A stretch of 13,500 nucleotides of DNA from Chloroflexota bacterium (GTDB taxonomy: Bacteria > Chloroflexota > Dehalococcoidia > Dehalococcoidales > JAHJRU01), in the NCBI GenBank assembly GCA_018830745.1, contig JAHJRU010000191.1, positions 1 through 13,500 on the forward strand, in the 5' to 3' direction. Position numbers and translations under genes: made by a program. Below, one piece after another: positions 1 through 6,655 of the stretch (position 1 is the first letter of the stretch; every line of letters begins with the position of its first letter). The notes beneath the pieces were generated by a model. The model was not told where the DNA came from and ran no database searches. It worked only from the letters and a program-made list of their open reading frames with translations.

Positions 1-677
1 TGAGTGGTCTGGCCCGGTGCGGGTACTGTGGCAAGTCGCTGGTTGGACAAGATGCCAAGGGGGGACAGTTTCACTACTATGTGTGCGGAACCCTGCTGAA
101 GAAGGGCGCAGGATCGTGCTCGGCTCAGTACATCAATAGTAACCGGTTTGAGGAGTTGATAATCGGTAAGATCAAGGAGCATATCCTGACCTACGAGAAC
201 CTCAGCCAGCTGGTACGACTGGTCAATGAGGAGATGGATGCTGCCGCTGGTGAGTACCGTGAGCGTCTCGATGGTATCACTGTTGAGCTAGATAACGTCA
301 ATCGCCGACTGGAGAGGCTGTACGATGCTGTTGAAACAGGGACGATAGAACTTTCTGACCTGGCACCCCGCATCCAGCAGATGAGACAGCGGCAGGAACA
401 GTTGCTAACAAGCAGAATGGAGTTGGAGAACCTGCTGTCTGATAGAAGAGTGGAATTGGCTGACTTGGAGACAGTGACAGAATACGTGGCAGACCTACGT
501 GGTCTTCTCAACGAAAGTACGCTCGTGGAGAGGAAGGCGTTTATCAAGAGCTTTGTGAAAGAGGTAACGGTTACTGGCAACGAGGTGCTGCTTACCTACA
601 GCATTCCTATGTCAGTTAAGGGGCTCTCTCAGGAAACCCTGGCAGTTCCCCCTATTGTCCACTATGGTGGGCAGTAA
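1..677 (+). CDS. Large serine recombinase, C-terminal part (5' end outside window)
   Basis: The frame is open from the window edge (first full codon at 3) to TAA at 675-677, giving 224 visible residues. The visible part starts with a recombinase zinc ribbon: Cys6-x2-Cys9, then Cys28 and Cys39, counting from the first visible codon. A long charged helical segment follows (about residues 70-150, rich in Glu, Arg, Leu and Gln), which fits the coiled-coil of large serine integrases. The tail has the 'LVERKAFIKSFVKEV' type of sequence common at the end of these proteins. The catalytic resolvase domain and the recombinase domain must lie upstream. Such enzymes integrate and excise mobile elements by serine-mediated strand exchange between att sites. 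The last few codons and the stop lie within the opposite-strand tRNA-Val gene, so the gene sits at the very edge of an element. The family call is firm; activity cannot be judged from this fragment. Confidence 0.9.
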   Translation, partial: SGLARCGYCGKSLVGQDAKGGQFHYYVCGTLLKKGAGSCSAQYINSNRFEELIIGKIKEHILTYENLSQLVRLVNEEMDAAAGEYRERLDGITVELDNVNRRLERLYDAVETGTIELSDLAPRIQQMRQRQEQLLTSRMELENLLSDRRVELADLETVTEYVADLRGLLNESTLVERKAFIKSFVKEVTVTGNEVLLTYSIPMSVKGLSQETLAVPPIVHYGGQ

Positions 678-741
678 AGGACTCGAACCTTCGACCTCTC
701 GGATGTGAACCGAGTGCTCTAACCAACTGAGCTAACTGCCC
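665..741 (-). tRNA. tRNA-Val (anticodon CAC), CCA encoded
   Basis: The reverse strand folds into a full cloverleaf of 77 nt. The acceptor stem pairs GGGCAGT with ACTGCCC, and the D stem pairs GCTC with GAGC. The anticodon stem is CTCGG/CCGAG around the loop TTCACAT, so the anticodon is CAC (plus-strand 705-707) and reads the Val codon GUG. The T stem is GAAGG/CCTTT around TTCGAGT. The discriminator is A and CCA is encoded at 665-667. A well-spaced promoter precedes it. Its 3' end overlaps the stop codon of the convergent recombinase gene, so whatever terminator it once had is not visible. Confidence 0.96.
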
Positions 742-754
742 GCAAGTCGTATTT

Positions 755-783
755 ATTTTAGTCTGTAATAGTGGCTTTGTAAA
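755..783 (-). promoter_or_regulatory. Promoter of tRNA-Val
   Basis: On the minus strand there is a -35 TTTACA (778-783), a 17-nt spacer and a -10 TAAAAT (755-760). The mature tRNA 5' end at 741 lies 13 nt downstream of the -10. Both hexamers match five of six sigma-70 consensus positions and the spacer is ideal. Confidence 0.75.
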
Positions 784-1005
784 GTTAGACTTTTTATGCT
801 TAACCATGTTCTATCCCTTTACACCGTGTCAGGTGAAACTAATCAATGCAGCCATTTCTGGTGTTACTCCAATAGGGTTTTAGGTTTTTAGTCAAAGCTC
901 CCAACGTAGAATCTTCGCCAATCTCTGATGTCCTTTTGCCGTATTCTTGTCAATATCATGGTGGTTCCATTACTCTTTGCCAACGCAAGACGGGACATCC
1001 ACGGT

Positions 1006-1034
1006 TTGTCTTTTATGAGAATTGCCGCTAGAAT
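1006..1034 (+). promoter_or_regulatory. Promoter of the AMP-ligase gene
   Basis: There is a -35 TTGTCT (1006-1011), a 17-nt spacer and a -10 TAGAAT (1029-1034), close to the sigma-70 consensus. The predicted transcript starts near 1041. This puts the GTG at 1035 upstream of the transcript and supports ATG 1071 as the real start. Confidence 0.65.
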
Positions 1035-1070
1035 GTGAAAGAGCAAAATGCTAAGGAGAGTTGTACTAAG

Positions 1071-2726
1071 ATGATAGGTAGCCGGTACACGGAAGAGCTG
1101 ATTAACGATTATATCAAAAGAGGGTTCTGGCACCCGACACTGTTAATATCGGACCTTGTTGACCAGACCGCCCGGGATTATCCCGATAAAGAGGCAGTTA
1201 TCGATGCCAAGACCAGACTGACCTGGAAGGAGGTGAGCCAGCGCGTTGATATGCTCGCCCGCGGTCTGCTCGATACAGGCTTCGAGCGGGATGATGTCGT
1301 CGCCACCCAGCTGCCCAACAGCGTGGAATACTTCCTTCTCTTCTTTGCCTGTGAAAAAGCCGGGGTTATTTTGGCCACCGCCCAGCACACCTTCAGGCAC
1401 GCCGAGATGGAACCAATTCTAAGGCAGACCAGAGCCAAAGGCTTAATCATTACCCGCAAGTTCAGAGGCTTCGACTACTACGATATGATTGAGGAGCTAC
1501 GCCCCAATCTGCCGTCGCTGGAAAAGATAATCATGGTAGGCGATGACGTACCCGAGGGCACCATATCCCTGAATGAGATGATGCACCGCAACCTGAAAGA
1601 TAAATACCCACCGGATTACTTACAGAGTATTAGATTCAAACCATATGAGGTAACCCGCATTTTCAATACCAGCGGCACCACGGGCGTACCCAAATGCGTT
1701 GAGCGTCCGGTAGCCCCCAGAATCCTGGCCGGAAAAACACTGACCGAGAGAATGAAAATAACCGGCGACGATGTCATTATGGCCAGTTGGAATCTTGGAG
1801 CCGGGGTAACCCTTTTTATGACCCAGGTAAGCTCACCCCTTACGGGAGCCAAGTTGATTGCCCTGGAACATTTTACGCCGCCGGTAGCCTGTGAAGTGAT
1901 AGAAAGGGAGAAAGTCAGCGTCCTCACACTGGTTCCGGCACAAATGGCCCTGCTATTGGACTACCCTGAGCTGGACAAACATGACTTCAGTTCGCTGCGG
2001 GTGATATTTACCGGAACGCAGTTTCTCACCCCGGAGCTGGGAGCCAGAATAGAAGAGAAGCTGGGCTGCCCCATAGTAATCGTCTATGGAGCCGGGGACA
2101 CCAGCGCCATAAGCTCGACTTCAATTGACGACCCCCAAGAAGTGCGGTTAAAGACGGTGGGTTGCCTCATGGAGGGCAATGAAGCGGAAATTGTAGATGA
2201 CGACGGTAATCCGTTACCTAATGGTGAAACAGGCGAGGTCCGGGTAACCGGACCCAACCTGGTGAGCGGCTACTTCGGAAATCCAGAATTGACCCGGCAG
2301 GTATGGCATGATGGCTGGTACAGTACCGGTGACGCGGGCAAAATAGACGAAGATGGGCACCTGGTACTCATGGGTCGCAAGCGCGATGTCATCAACCGCG
2401 GCGGTCAGAATATCTATCCCGTTGAGATTGAGGAATTGTTGATGCAGCACCCCAAGGTGAGCAACGTGGCTATTGTCAGAATGCCGGACCCGGTAATGGT
2501 GGAGAAGCAGTGCGCCTATGTAATCCCAAAGCGCGGGCAAACGTTTACTGCTGAGGAAATGGCCAGCTTTCTCCAGTCCAAGAAGGTGGCCAATTATAAA
2601 TTACCCGAGAGGCTGGAGATTTTGGAAGAATTCCCCCTCGTGGCGGCCGGAATAAAGGTGGATAGAATGCACCTTGAAGAGGATATCGCCCAAAAATTAA
2701 AACAAGAGGCGCGGGGGCAGTCCTAG
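1071..2726 (+). CDS. AMP-forming acyl/aryl-CoA ligase or acyl-adenylate synthetase (DhbE/EntE-like)
   Basis: This 551-residue protein is a full-length member of the ANL superfamily, which activates a carboxylate with ATP to an acyl-adenylate and usually passes it to CoA. Visible motifs are the ATP-binding loop TSGTTGVPK (about 200-208), YGAGDTS (about 339-345) in place of the usual YGxTE, YSTGD (about 417-421), and the hinge GRKRDVINRGGQNI (about 435-448). A C-terminal Lys near 529 is the probable adenylation lysine. The N-terminus, with 'GFWHP' followed by a short leader, resembles the dihydroxybenzoate-AMP ligase branch. The substrate cannot be read from the sequence; an aromatic or alicyclic acid is a guess from that resemblance. 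ATG 1071 is chosen because AAGGAGAG lies about 10 nt before it and the likely transcript starts after the alternative GTG at 1035. The loop ends in PKC rather than the common PKG, and the A10 region has one extra residue before the Lys. It stands alone as a transcription unit. Confidence 0.88.
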   Translation: MIGSRYTEELINDYIKRGFWHPTLLISDLVDQTARDYPDKEAVIDAKTRLTWKEVSQRVDMLARGLLDTGFERDDVVATQLPNSVEYFLLFFACEKAGVILATAQHTFRHAEMEPILRQTRAKGLIITRKFRGFDYYDMIEELRPNLPSLEKIIMVGDDVPEGTISLNEMMHRNLKDKYPPDYLQSIRFKPYEVTRIFNTSGTTGVPKCVERPVAPRILAGKTLTERMKITGDDVIMASWNLGAGVTLFMTQVSSPLTGAKLIALEHFTPPVACEVIEREKVSVLTLVPAQMALLLDYPELDKHDFSSLRVIFTGTQFLTPELGARIEEKLGCPIVIVYGAGDTSAISSTSIDDPQEVRLKTVGCLMEGNEAEIVDDDGNPLPNGETGEVRVTGPNLVSGYFGNPELTRQVWHDGWYSTGDAGKIDEDGHLVLMGRKRDVINRGGQNIYPVEIEELLMQHPKVSNVAIVRMPDPVMVEKQCAYVIPKRGQTFTAEEMASFLQSKKVANYKLPERLEILEEFPLVAAGIKVDRMHLEEDIAQKLKQEARGQS

Positions 2727-2880
2727 CGCCTTCCACCCATTATACCTGTTTCACCGGCCTCAAATGACACTAAGTGCGTGTGCCAGCACAGCCCTGCCGC
2801 TGGATAAACCGCAGTCCCAACCCCCCAATTTTTATATCCCTGCGGAACCTCCTCGCCGGCGACAATGCCACTAAGCATCA

Positions 2881-2937
2881 TACAGTTTGTTTACAGCATA
2901 TTTACAGTGGCGGTATTCTCGTTTATGCCTCGTTTAT
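2881..2937. promoter_or_regulatory. Helically phased half-site array before the degenerate receiver gene
   Basis: TACAG occurs three times at exact 11-bp spacing (2881, 2892, 2903); on the minus strand this is CTGTA. A tandem pair CTCGTTTAT follows at 2918 and 2929, again 11 bp apart. TA steps fall at 2881, 2892, 2903, 2914, 2924 and 2935, all on about the same face of the helix. Direct repeats at 11-bp spacing are the usual arrangement for dimers of OmpR/PhoB-family regulators. The binding protein is not known; the two OmpR-type regulators downstream are candidates. Confidence 0.5.
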
Positions 2938-2991
2938 CACCTGGATGATAGCCTGATAACAGATGATTTTAATTTAAGGCGAGGAGGCAAC

Positions 2992-3363
2992 ATGATAGAC
3001 AAAAAGAAGATACTTATCGTCAGCAGCGAACCAGAATTGCAGGGAATCCTACATCAGAACCTCACCGAGGGAGGTTATCAGCTAACCAGCATTGAAGATT
3101 GTGAAGAGGAACTAAAAGAGCTGGTGGACGGGTTTCTCCCCGACCTTATTATCCTGGATATTTCTATGCCCTGGCTGGATGGAATTGAAACGTGCCTGCG
3201 AATCCGCCAGTGGTGCCAGACCCCGGTAATAATGCTCAGCACCTGGGATGCTAAAAAGGACACCGTCAGGTCTCTGGACTTGAGCTCGGACAGCTACCTT
3301 ACTGAACCATACAATGTTCAGGAGTTGATGTCACAGATAGAGGAGACCATTTGTCGTAACTAG
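2992..3363 (+). CDS. Receiver-only response regulator with degenerate active site
   Basis: This 123-residue protein is a single CheY-like receiver domain with no output domain. ATG 2992 is chosen because GAGGAGG sits just upstream and the receiver fold begins directly after it; the frame continues upstream without domain support. The phospho-acceptor Asp is kept (D56 in IILDISMP). The acidic pair that binds Mg2+ is replaced by Ser11-Ser12, the conserved Thr is Ser83, and the conserved Lys is Glu105 (LTEPY where LTKPF is usual). Known receivers that lack these residues often cannot be phosphorylated normally and act as pseudo-receivers or constitutive partners. It is followed by a strong terminator and preceded by a phased repeat array, so it is probably expressed alone under specific control. 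Its partner could be the kinase encoded next. Confidence 0.85.
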   Translation: MIDKKKILIVSSEPELQGILHQNLTEGGYQLTSIEDCEEELKELVDGFLPDLIILDISMPWLDGIETCLRIRQWCQTPVIMLSTWDAKKDTVRSLDLSSDSYLTEPYNVQELMSQIEETICRN

Positions 3364-3395
3364 ACCACGGATAATTTGGCACCGCGCTTGTCCGG

Positions 3396-3439
3396 CAGAC
3401 TTCACAGTGATTATGCGGCTGTGAAGTCTGTTTTTATTT
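3396..3439 (+). terminator. Intrinsic terminator after degenerate receiver gene
   Basis: A perfect 12-bp stem pairs CAGACTTCACAG (3396-3407) with CTGTGAAGTCTG (3419-3430) around an 11-nt loop. TTTTTATTT follows immediately (3431-3439). It lies 33 nt after the stop codon. Confidence 0.92.
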
Positions 3440-3557
3440 CGTAGACGGCATTGAGCCCTTACTCCCATCGTTCACACCCGTCTAACCAGGTCTGCTAATG
3501 CTGCTGCAGCCCCCCCACTGATTATAAGCCAGTACTATTGCCATTAAGCAACTTTAC

Positions 3558-3594
3558 TTGACATTTGGCAATGCCATTACTATAGTTTAACTAT
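3558..3594 (+). promoter_or_regulatory. Kinase promoter with overlapping palindromes
   Basis: A consensus -35 TTGACA (3558-3563) and a -10 TATAGT (3581-3586) are separated by 17 nt. The palindrome TGGCAATGCCA (3566-3576) fills the spacer. A second one, ATAGTTTAACTAT (3582-3594), covers the -10 and the predicted start near 3593. Both are dyads around a single central base. Symmetric sites in these positions are typical of repressor operators, but no repressor can be named. The leader to ATG 3682 would be about 90 nt. Confidence 0.7.
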
Positions 3595-3615
3595 GTAACA
3601 CCGTGTCCCTACTAC

Positions 3616-3652
3616 CTGAGGCAACAAAATATTTGACATCTGGCACGAATAT
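3616..3652 (+). promoter_or_regulatory. Conserved leader element shared with the regulator at 7688 (copy 1)
   Basis: This stretch matches 7620-7655 at roughly 30 positions with small gaps. The shared blocks include CTGARGCAACA and TGACAYCTGGCAC. In both places it begins 36-38 bp after a TACTATAGT element (3578 and 7584) and lies about 30-36 bp before the start codon. If TATAGT is the -10, the element is transcribed and would lie in the 5' leader. It also contains TTGACATCTGGCA (3633-3645), a near copy of the sequence at the -35 (3558-3570). It could be an operator, a second promoter or an RNA element. Confidence 0.5.
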
Positions 3653-3681
3653 CTTGGCGCTGTTATCCAGGAGACGGGCTG

Positions 3682-5901
3682 ATGAAAAGTCGAGCAAAGG
3701 CTAGCAACCAATCGGTCAATACACCATCTACCCTGTCATCGAAAATCGCTGACCTGGAAAGAATAAGTCGGCGAACCGCCAGAGACTTAGACAGACTTTT
3801 AAAGATAATAGAGACCGCCAGAGAAGCCATATGCGTCACCTCGGCCGATGGACTGATTACCTATACCAATCCGGCTATGGATGAACTTGTCGGTTACGAG
3901 CACAGAGAATTAATAGGCAAATCCCCTGCCGTTCTAAATGCGGAGCCAAACGCAGAAGCGGTGATAAAAATGCTACTGGATACCGTAAGAAAGAAGGAAT
4001 ACTGGGAAGGGGAGATTCTCAATCTAAAAAAGGATGGCACCGAATTTATAAGCTACGCCAGGATAACAGCATTCAGGGATGAAGACGATAAAATAATGAA
4101 TTTTCTGGTAACCCAGCATGACATTACCGAGCAAAAACGGGCCCAGGAGATTCTTTACATGTACCATACCAGGTTAGAAAATTTGGTGGAAGAACGCACC
4201 GCCGAGCTTACAAAAGCTAACCTGGAATTAATAAATGAGATAAACCAGCGTAAACTGGCGGAGGAGGACCTGCACCGTTCAGAGCGCGACCTGGCTATCC
4301 GGAACCAGATGGCCAATATCTTCCTCGCCCTCCCTGACGAGGAAGCCTACGACGAGGTATTGCAGGTTATCTTGGAGCGCATGGACAGCCGGCATGGCGT
4401 CTTTGGTTATATCAACGAGAATGGAGATTTGGTTTGCCCCTCTATGACCGGAGATATATGTGACCAGTGCCAGATGTCCGGCAAAGATATTGTATTCACC
4501 CGTCACAACTGGAAAGGTATCTGGGGCCGCGCGCTTACCGAAAAGAAAACCTTTTACTCCAACGATTCATTCCAGGTGCCCGAGGGGAATATTCCGGTTC
4601 GCCGTGCTATAGCCACGCCCATCATCTACCAGGGAGAGGTTATCGGTAATCTCACCATAGGCAACCGGGAGAAAGACTACGACGATAAGGACAAGGATTT
4701 GCTGGAAAACATCGCCAGCTACGTGGCACCTATCCTGTATGCCAGATTGCAGAGAGAAAAGGAGGAAAAAGCTCGCTGGCAGGCAGAGGAGCTATTCCGC
4801 CGGGTATGTGACAGCTCACCGACAGGTATCTTTATTACGCAAAACGGCAGGTTCCAGTACGTCAACCCTCAGTTTCAGAAACTCATGGGTTACAGCGAAA
4901 GTGAACTCCTGGGTACGGACTCGACAAGTTACATTCTCCCGGCGGATAGAGACATGGTACGAAAAAATGCCATCGCCAGGTTAAAAGGAAAACAGGTTGT
5001 ACCATATGAACACCGGGTGGTTGATAAATCCGGTGATATCAGGTATGTCATGGAAACAGTCCGCTCTATTGAATATCAGGGCAGACGAGCTATCCTGGGA
5101 AACTATATGGACATCACCGAATTCAAGCAGCTTGAGAAGGAAATGCTGGAATACAAAACTCTGGATAAATTCAAAAGTGACCTCCTGTCCACCGTTTCCC
5201 ACGAACTGCGCACTCCATTATCCATCATCAAAGGATACTCCACCCTGCTCATCGATTACGATAAGAAGCTTAGTCCGCAAGAAAAACTGGAATACCTGCG
5301 GTCCACCGATGGTGCCACTGACCGGCTCATGGACCTGGTTGACCGTCTCCTGGACATGTCCCGACTGGATGCCGGACTTTTGAAGCTGGATAAGGCCGAC
5401 TTCAGTATGCTGAAACTCATACGGATTTCCGCCGCCGAGGCTCAACTCAGAGCCCCCGGCTACCAGATAATAGCTAATGTAGGACGTAAACTGCCCCGGG
5501 TAACCGCCGATGCCAAGCGCCTCCGGCAGGTGCTGGATAATCTCATCGACAATGCGTGTAAGTATTCCAGTAAGGGAACGGAAATTATCATATCAGCCAG
5601 ACGAGAGGGTAAGAACCTCCTGGTCGGTGTAGCAGACCAGGGATTTGGCATACCAGCCAAAGAGCTGCTGAAGGTATTTAACCGCATGTACCGCCTTGAG
5701 CAAAGACTTATCAACGAGGCCGGCGGTATGGGCCTCGGACTGGCAATCTGCAAGGGACTGATTGAGGCGCACGGCGGACGAATATGGGTGGAAAGCCAGG
5801 AGGGAAACGGTAGCACCTTTTTCTTCACCTTGCCCTTGCACGCCAGGGCACAAAACTCTCAAGGTGAAAAAGGCATGAGGCAAGAACAGTTCCCACTATA
5901 G
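3682..5901 (+). CDS. Soluble PAS-GAF-PAS hybrid-sensing histidine kinase
   Basis: This 739-residue sensor kinase has no membrane segment, so it probably senses a cytoplasmic signal. In order it has a short coiled coil (about 20-40), a PAS domain (about 40-150), a charged coiled-coil linker (about 155-205), a GAF domain (about 205-355) and a second PAS domain (about 365-485). A HisKA domain follows with phospho-His507 in SHELRTPL, then a HATPase domain with N box DNLIDNACKY (619-628), G1 DQGFGIP (652-658) and G2 GMGLGLAI (682-689). All catalytic motifs look intact. The GAF domain has Cys252, Cys260 and Cys263 close together, a possible metal, heme or redox site, though ligand binding is unproven. 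It has no receiver of its own, so its phosphoryl group must go to separate proteins, and four receiver proteins are encoded within a few kilobases. ATG 3682 follows CAGGAGA. It has its own promoter and a strong terminator. Confidence 0.93.
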   Translation: MKSRAKASNQSVNTPSTLSSKIADLERISRRTARDLDRLLKIIETAREAICVTSADGLITYTNPAMDELVGYEHRELIGKSPAVLNAEPNAEAVIKMLLDTVRKKEYWEGEILNLKKDGTEFISYARITAFRDEDDKIMNFLVTQHDITEQKRAQEILYMYHTRLENLVEERTAELTKANLELINEINQRKLAEEDLHRSERDLAIRNQMANIFLALPDEEAYDEVLQVILERMDSRHGVFGYINENGDLVCPSMTGDICDQCQMSGKDIVFTRHNWKGIWGRALTEKKTFYSNDSFQVPEGNIPVRRAIATPIIYQGEVIGNLTIGNREKDYDDKDKDLLENIASYVAPILYARLQREKEEKARWQAEELFRRVCDSSPTGIFITQNGRFQYVNPQFQKLMGYSESELLGTDSTSYILPADRDMVRKNAIARLKGKQVVPYEHRVVDKSGDIRYVMETVRSIEYQGRRAILGNYMDITEFKQLEKEMLEYKTLDKFKSDLLSTVSHELRTPLSIIKGYSTLLIDYDKKLSPQEKLEYLRSTDGATDRLMDLVDRLLDMSRLDAGLLKLDKADFSMLKLIRISAAEAQLRAPGYQIIANVGRKLPRVTADAKRLRQVLDNLIDNACKYSSKGTEIIISARREGKNLLVGVADQGFGIPAKELLKVFNRMYRLEQRLINEAGGMGLGLAICKGLIEAHGGRIWVESQEGNGSTFFFTLPLHARAQNSQGEKGMRQEQFPL

Positions 5902-5921
5902 CATATTAAAACGGCACAATC

Positions 5922-5962
5922 GTAAGGAGTCTTCTGGTAACAAGGAGGCTCCTTACCTTTTT
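5922..5962 (+). terminator. Intrinsic terminator after the histidine kinase
   Basis: A 14-bp stem with two G-U pairs is formed by GTAAGGAGTCTTCT (5922-5935) and AGGAGGCTCCTTAC (5943-5956) around a 7-nt loop. TTTTT follows at 5958-5962. It lies 20 nt after the kinase stop codon. Confidence 0.92.
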
Positions 5963-5991
5963 AAAGCAAAGCAACCAGCTACACCCTACTT

Positions 5992-6056
5992 GTGACCTCT
6001 TTGTAAGGGTAAAACCCACTACCGTAACGCGGCTGTAATGCGTCTTCCCCTAGACT
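5992..6056 (+). promoter_or_regulatory. Four-site phased operator and activator-type promoter of the 6084-7319 operon
   Basis: GTGA at 5992 and GTAA at 6003, 6024 and 6035 are spaced 11, 21 and 11 bp, so all four face the same side of the helix. The last two units, from GTAACGCGGCT to GTAATGCGTCT, match at 9 of 11 positions. A -10-like TAGACT follows at 6051-6056, 12 nt after the last GTAA, and there is no recognisable -35 at the expected place. This layout is that of promoters where an OmpR/PhoB-type activator replaces the -35 contact. The activator is inferred, not identified. Confidence 0.6.
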
Positions 6057-6083
6057 GAAAAAGCAGCGCTAAAAGGGAAGACA

Positions 6084-6608
6084 ATGAAGCCGAAGAAATC
6101 GTTCAGGTTACGGTTTATTCTATTAGCGGCATTACTCCTCACCCCCTGGCCGGTGGCATACGCCTATGATAACGACGCCGCAGCAGCCAGCGTAGTTCGG
6201 ATAGAAGCGGCTGAACCCTCAACTGCTCCCAGGATGACCGTATTTGGAGGAGCCGTAGGCAGTGTCTTCCCCGGTGACCTCTTTTATATCGATGCCAGCG
6301 GAACCGATGCGGCATCAGCGGCCAATCTTTACCTCACCAATGCGGGAGAGCTTATCCACCACTACCGAAACCTGATCCTTGAGGTCGGAGTCTATATTGC
6401 AGGTGACAATGATATGTGGCAGAAGCTGTACCGGGAAAACGGGGCGGTCTTTAACACCTACCTGACACTGCGAAACGGCCAGGTCAGCTTCATCATGGAC
6501 GGCCATGCCCGATACCGGATTACCATTGAGGGCGGCAACTTCTACAGTAACATCATAAACGCTGCTGAGGGCAGCATGTCGCCCCGGTTCTACCTCACGG
6601 TAGATTAG
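6084..6608 (+). CDS. Secreted protein of unknown function
   Basis: This 174-residue protein begins with a clear signal peptide. A basic n-region (KPKKSFRLR) is followed by a hydrophobic core to about residue 25 and a probable cleavage after AYA near residue 27. I do not see a lipobox cysteine, so it is probably released or held loosely outside the membrane. The mature part has no cysteine and is rich in Gly, Ala, Asn, Tyr and alternating hydrophobics, which suggests beta-structure. I do not recognise the family. ATG 6084 follows AAAGGGAAG. It is the first gene of an apparent operon with the 68-residue protein and the receiver protein, and it lies just after the phased operator. An exported protein made together with signalling proteins could be the output of the pathway or its ligand-binding part; both are guesses. 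Confidence 0.8.
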   Translation: MKPKKSFRLRFILLAALLLTPWPVAYAYDNDAAAASVVRIEAAEPSTAPRMTVFGGAVGSVFPGDLFYIDASGTDAASAANLYLTNAGELIHHYRNLILEVGVYIAGDNDMWQKLYRENGAVFNTYLTLRNGQVSFIMDGHARYRITIEGGNFYSNIINAAEGSMSPRFYLTVD

Positions 6609-6655
6609 CGTAAATATCTCCACAGACTCTGTTTGCGGAAAGGAGAAAGAACAAA

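Larger units (their letters stand above)
742..1070. other. Intergenic region between tRNA-Val and ligase gene
   Basis: This 329-bp stretch carries the tRNA promoter at its left and the ligase promoter at its right, pointing away from each other. Between about 784 and 1005 I see no convincing gene, hairpin or repeat. A reverse-strand frame at 888-1133 crosses into the ligase gene and has no ribosome-binding site or family resemblance, so it is treated as chance. Confidence 0.6.
3364..3681. other. Intergenic region before the histidine kinase
   Basis: This 318-bp stretch holds the terminator at 3396-3439, the kinase promoter at 3558-3586 with two overlapping short palindromes, and a leader segment at 3616-3652 that is shared with the regulator gene at 7688. 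I see no gene in it. Between 3440 and 3557 nothing convincing was found. Confidence 0.6.

Noticed and set aside
1035..1070. GTG 1035 as start of the ligase
   Set aside because: It overlaps the end of the -10 element and would precede the predicted transcript start; ATG 1071 has a Shine-Dalgarno sequence.
2809..2845. CCGCAG/CTGCGG inverted repeat after the ligase gene as a terminator
   Set aside because: The loop is 25 nt and no T run follows; the stem is only 6 bp.
2774..2991. Coding frames in the ligase-receiver gap (2774-2956 and the upward extension of the receiver frame to 2887)
   Set aside because: They lack ribosome-binding sites and domain support, and they overlap the phased repeat array. 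The receiver has a strong Shine-Dalgarno before ATG 2992.
3457..3487. Possible further GTAA/GTGAA repeat on the minus strand
   Set aside because: The spacing is 11 then 13 bp and the cores differ, so it is not distinguishable from chance.
3641..3660. Sigma-54 promoter suggested by CTGGCAC before the kinase
   Set aside because: The GC of the -12 element is not at the required distance from GG of the -24 element, neither here nor in the copy at 7643, and no sigma-54 activator domain is encoded in the window.
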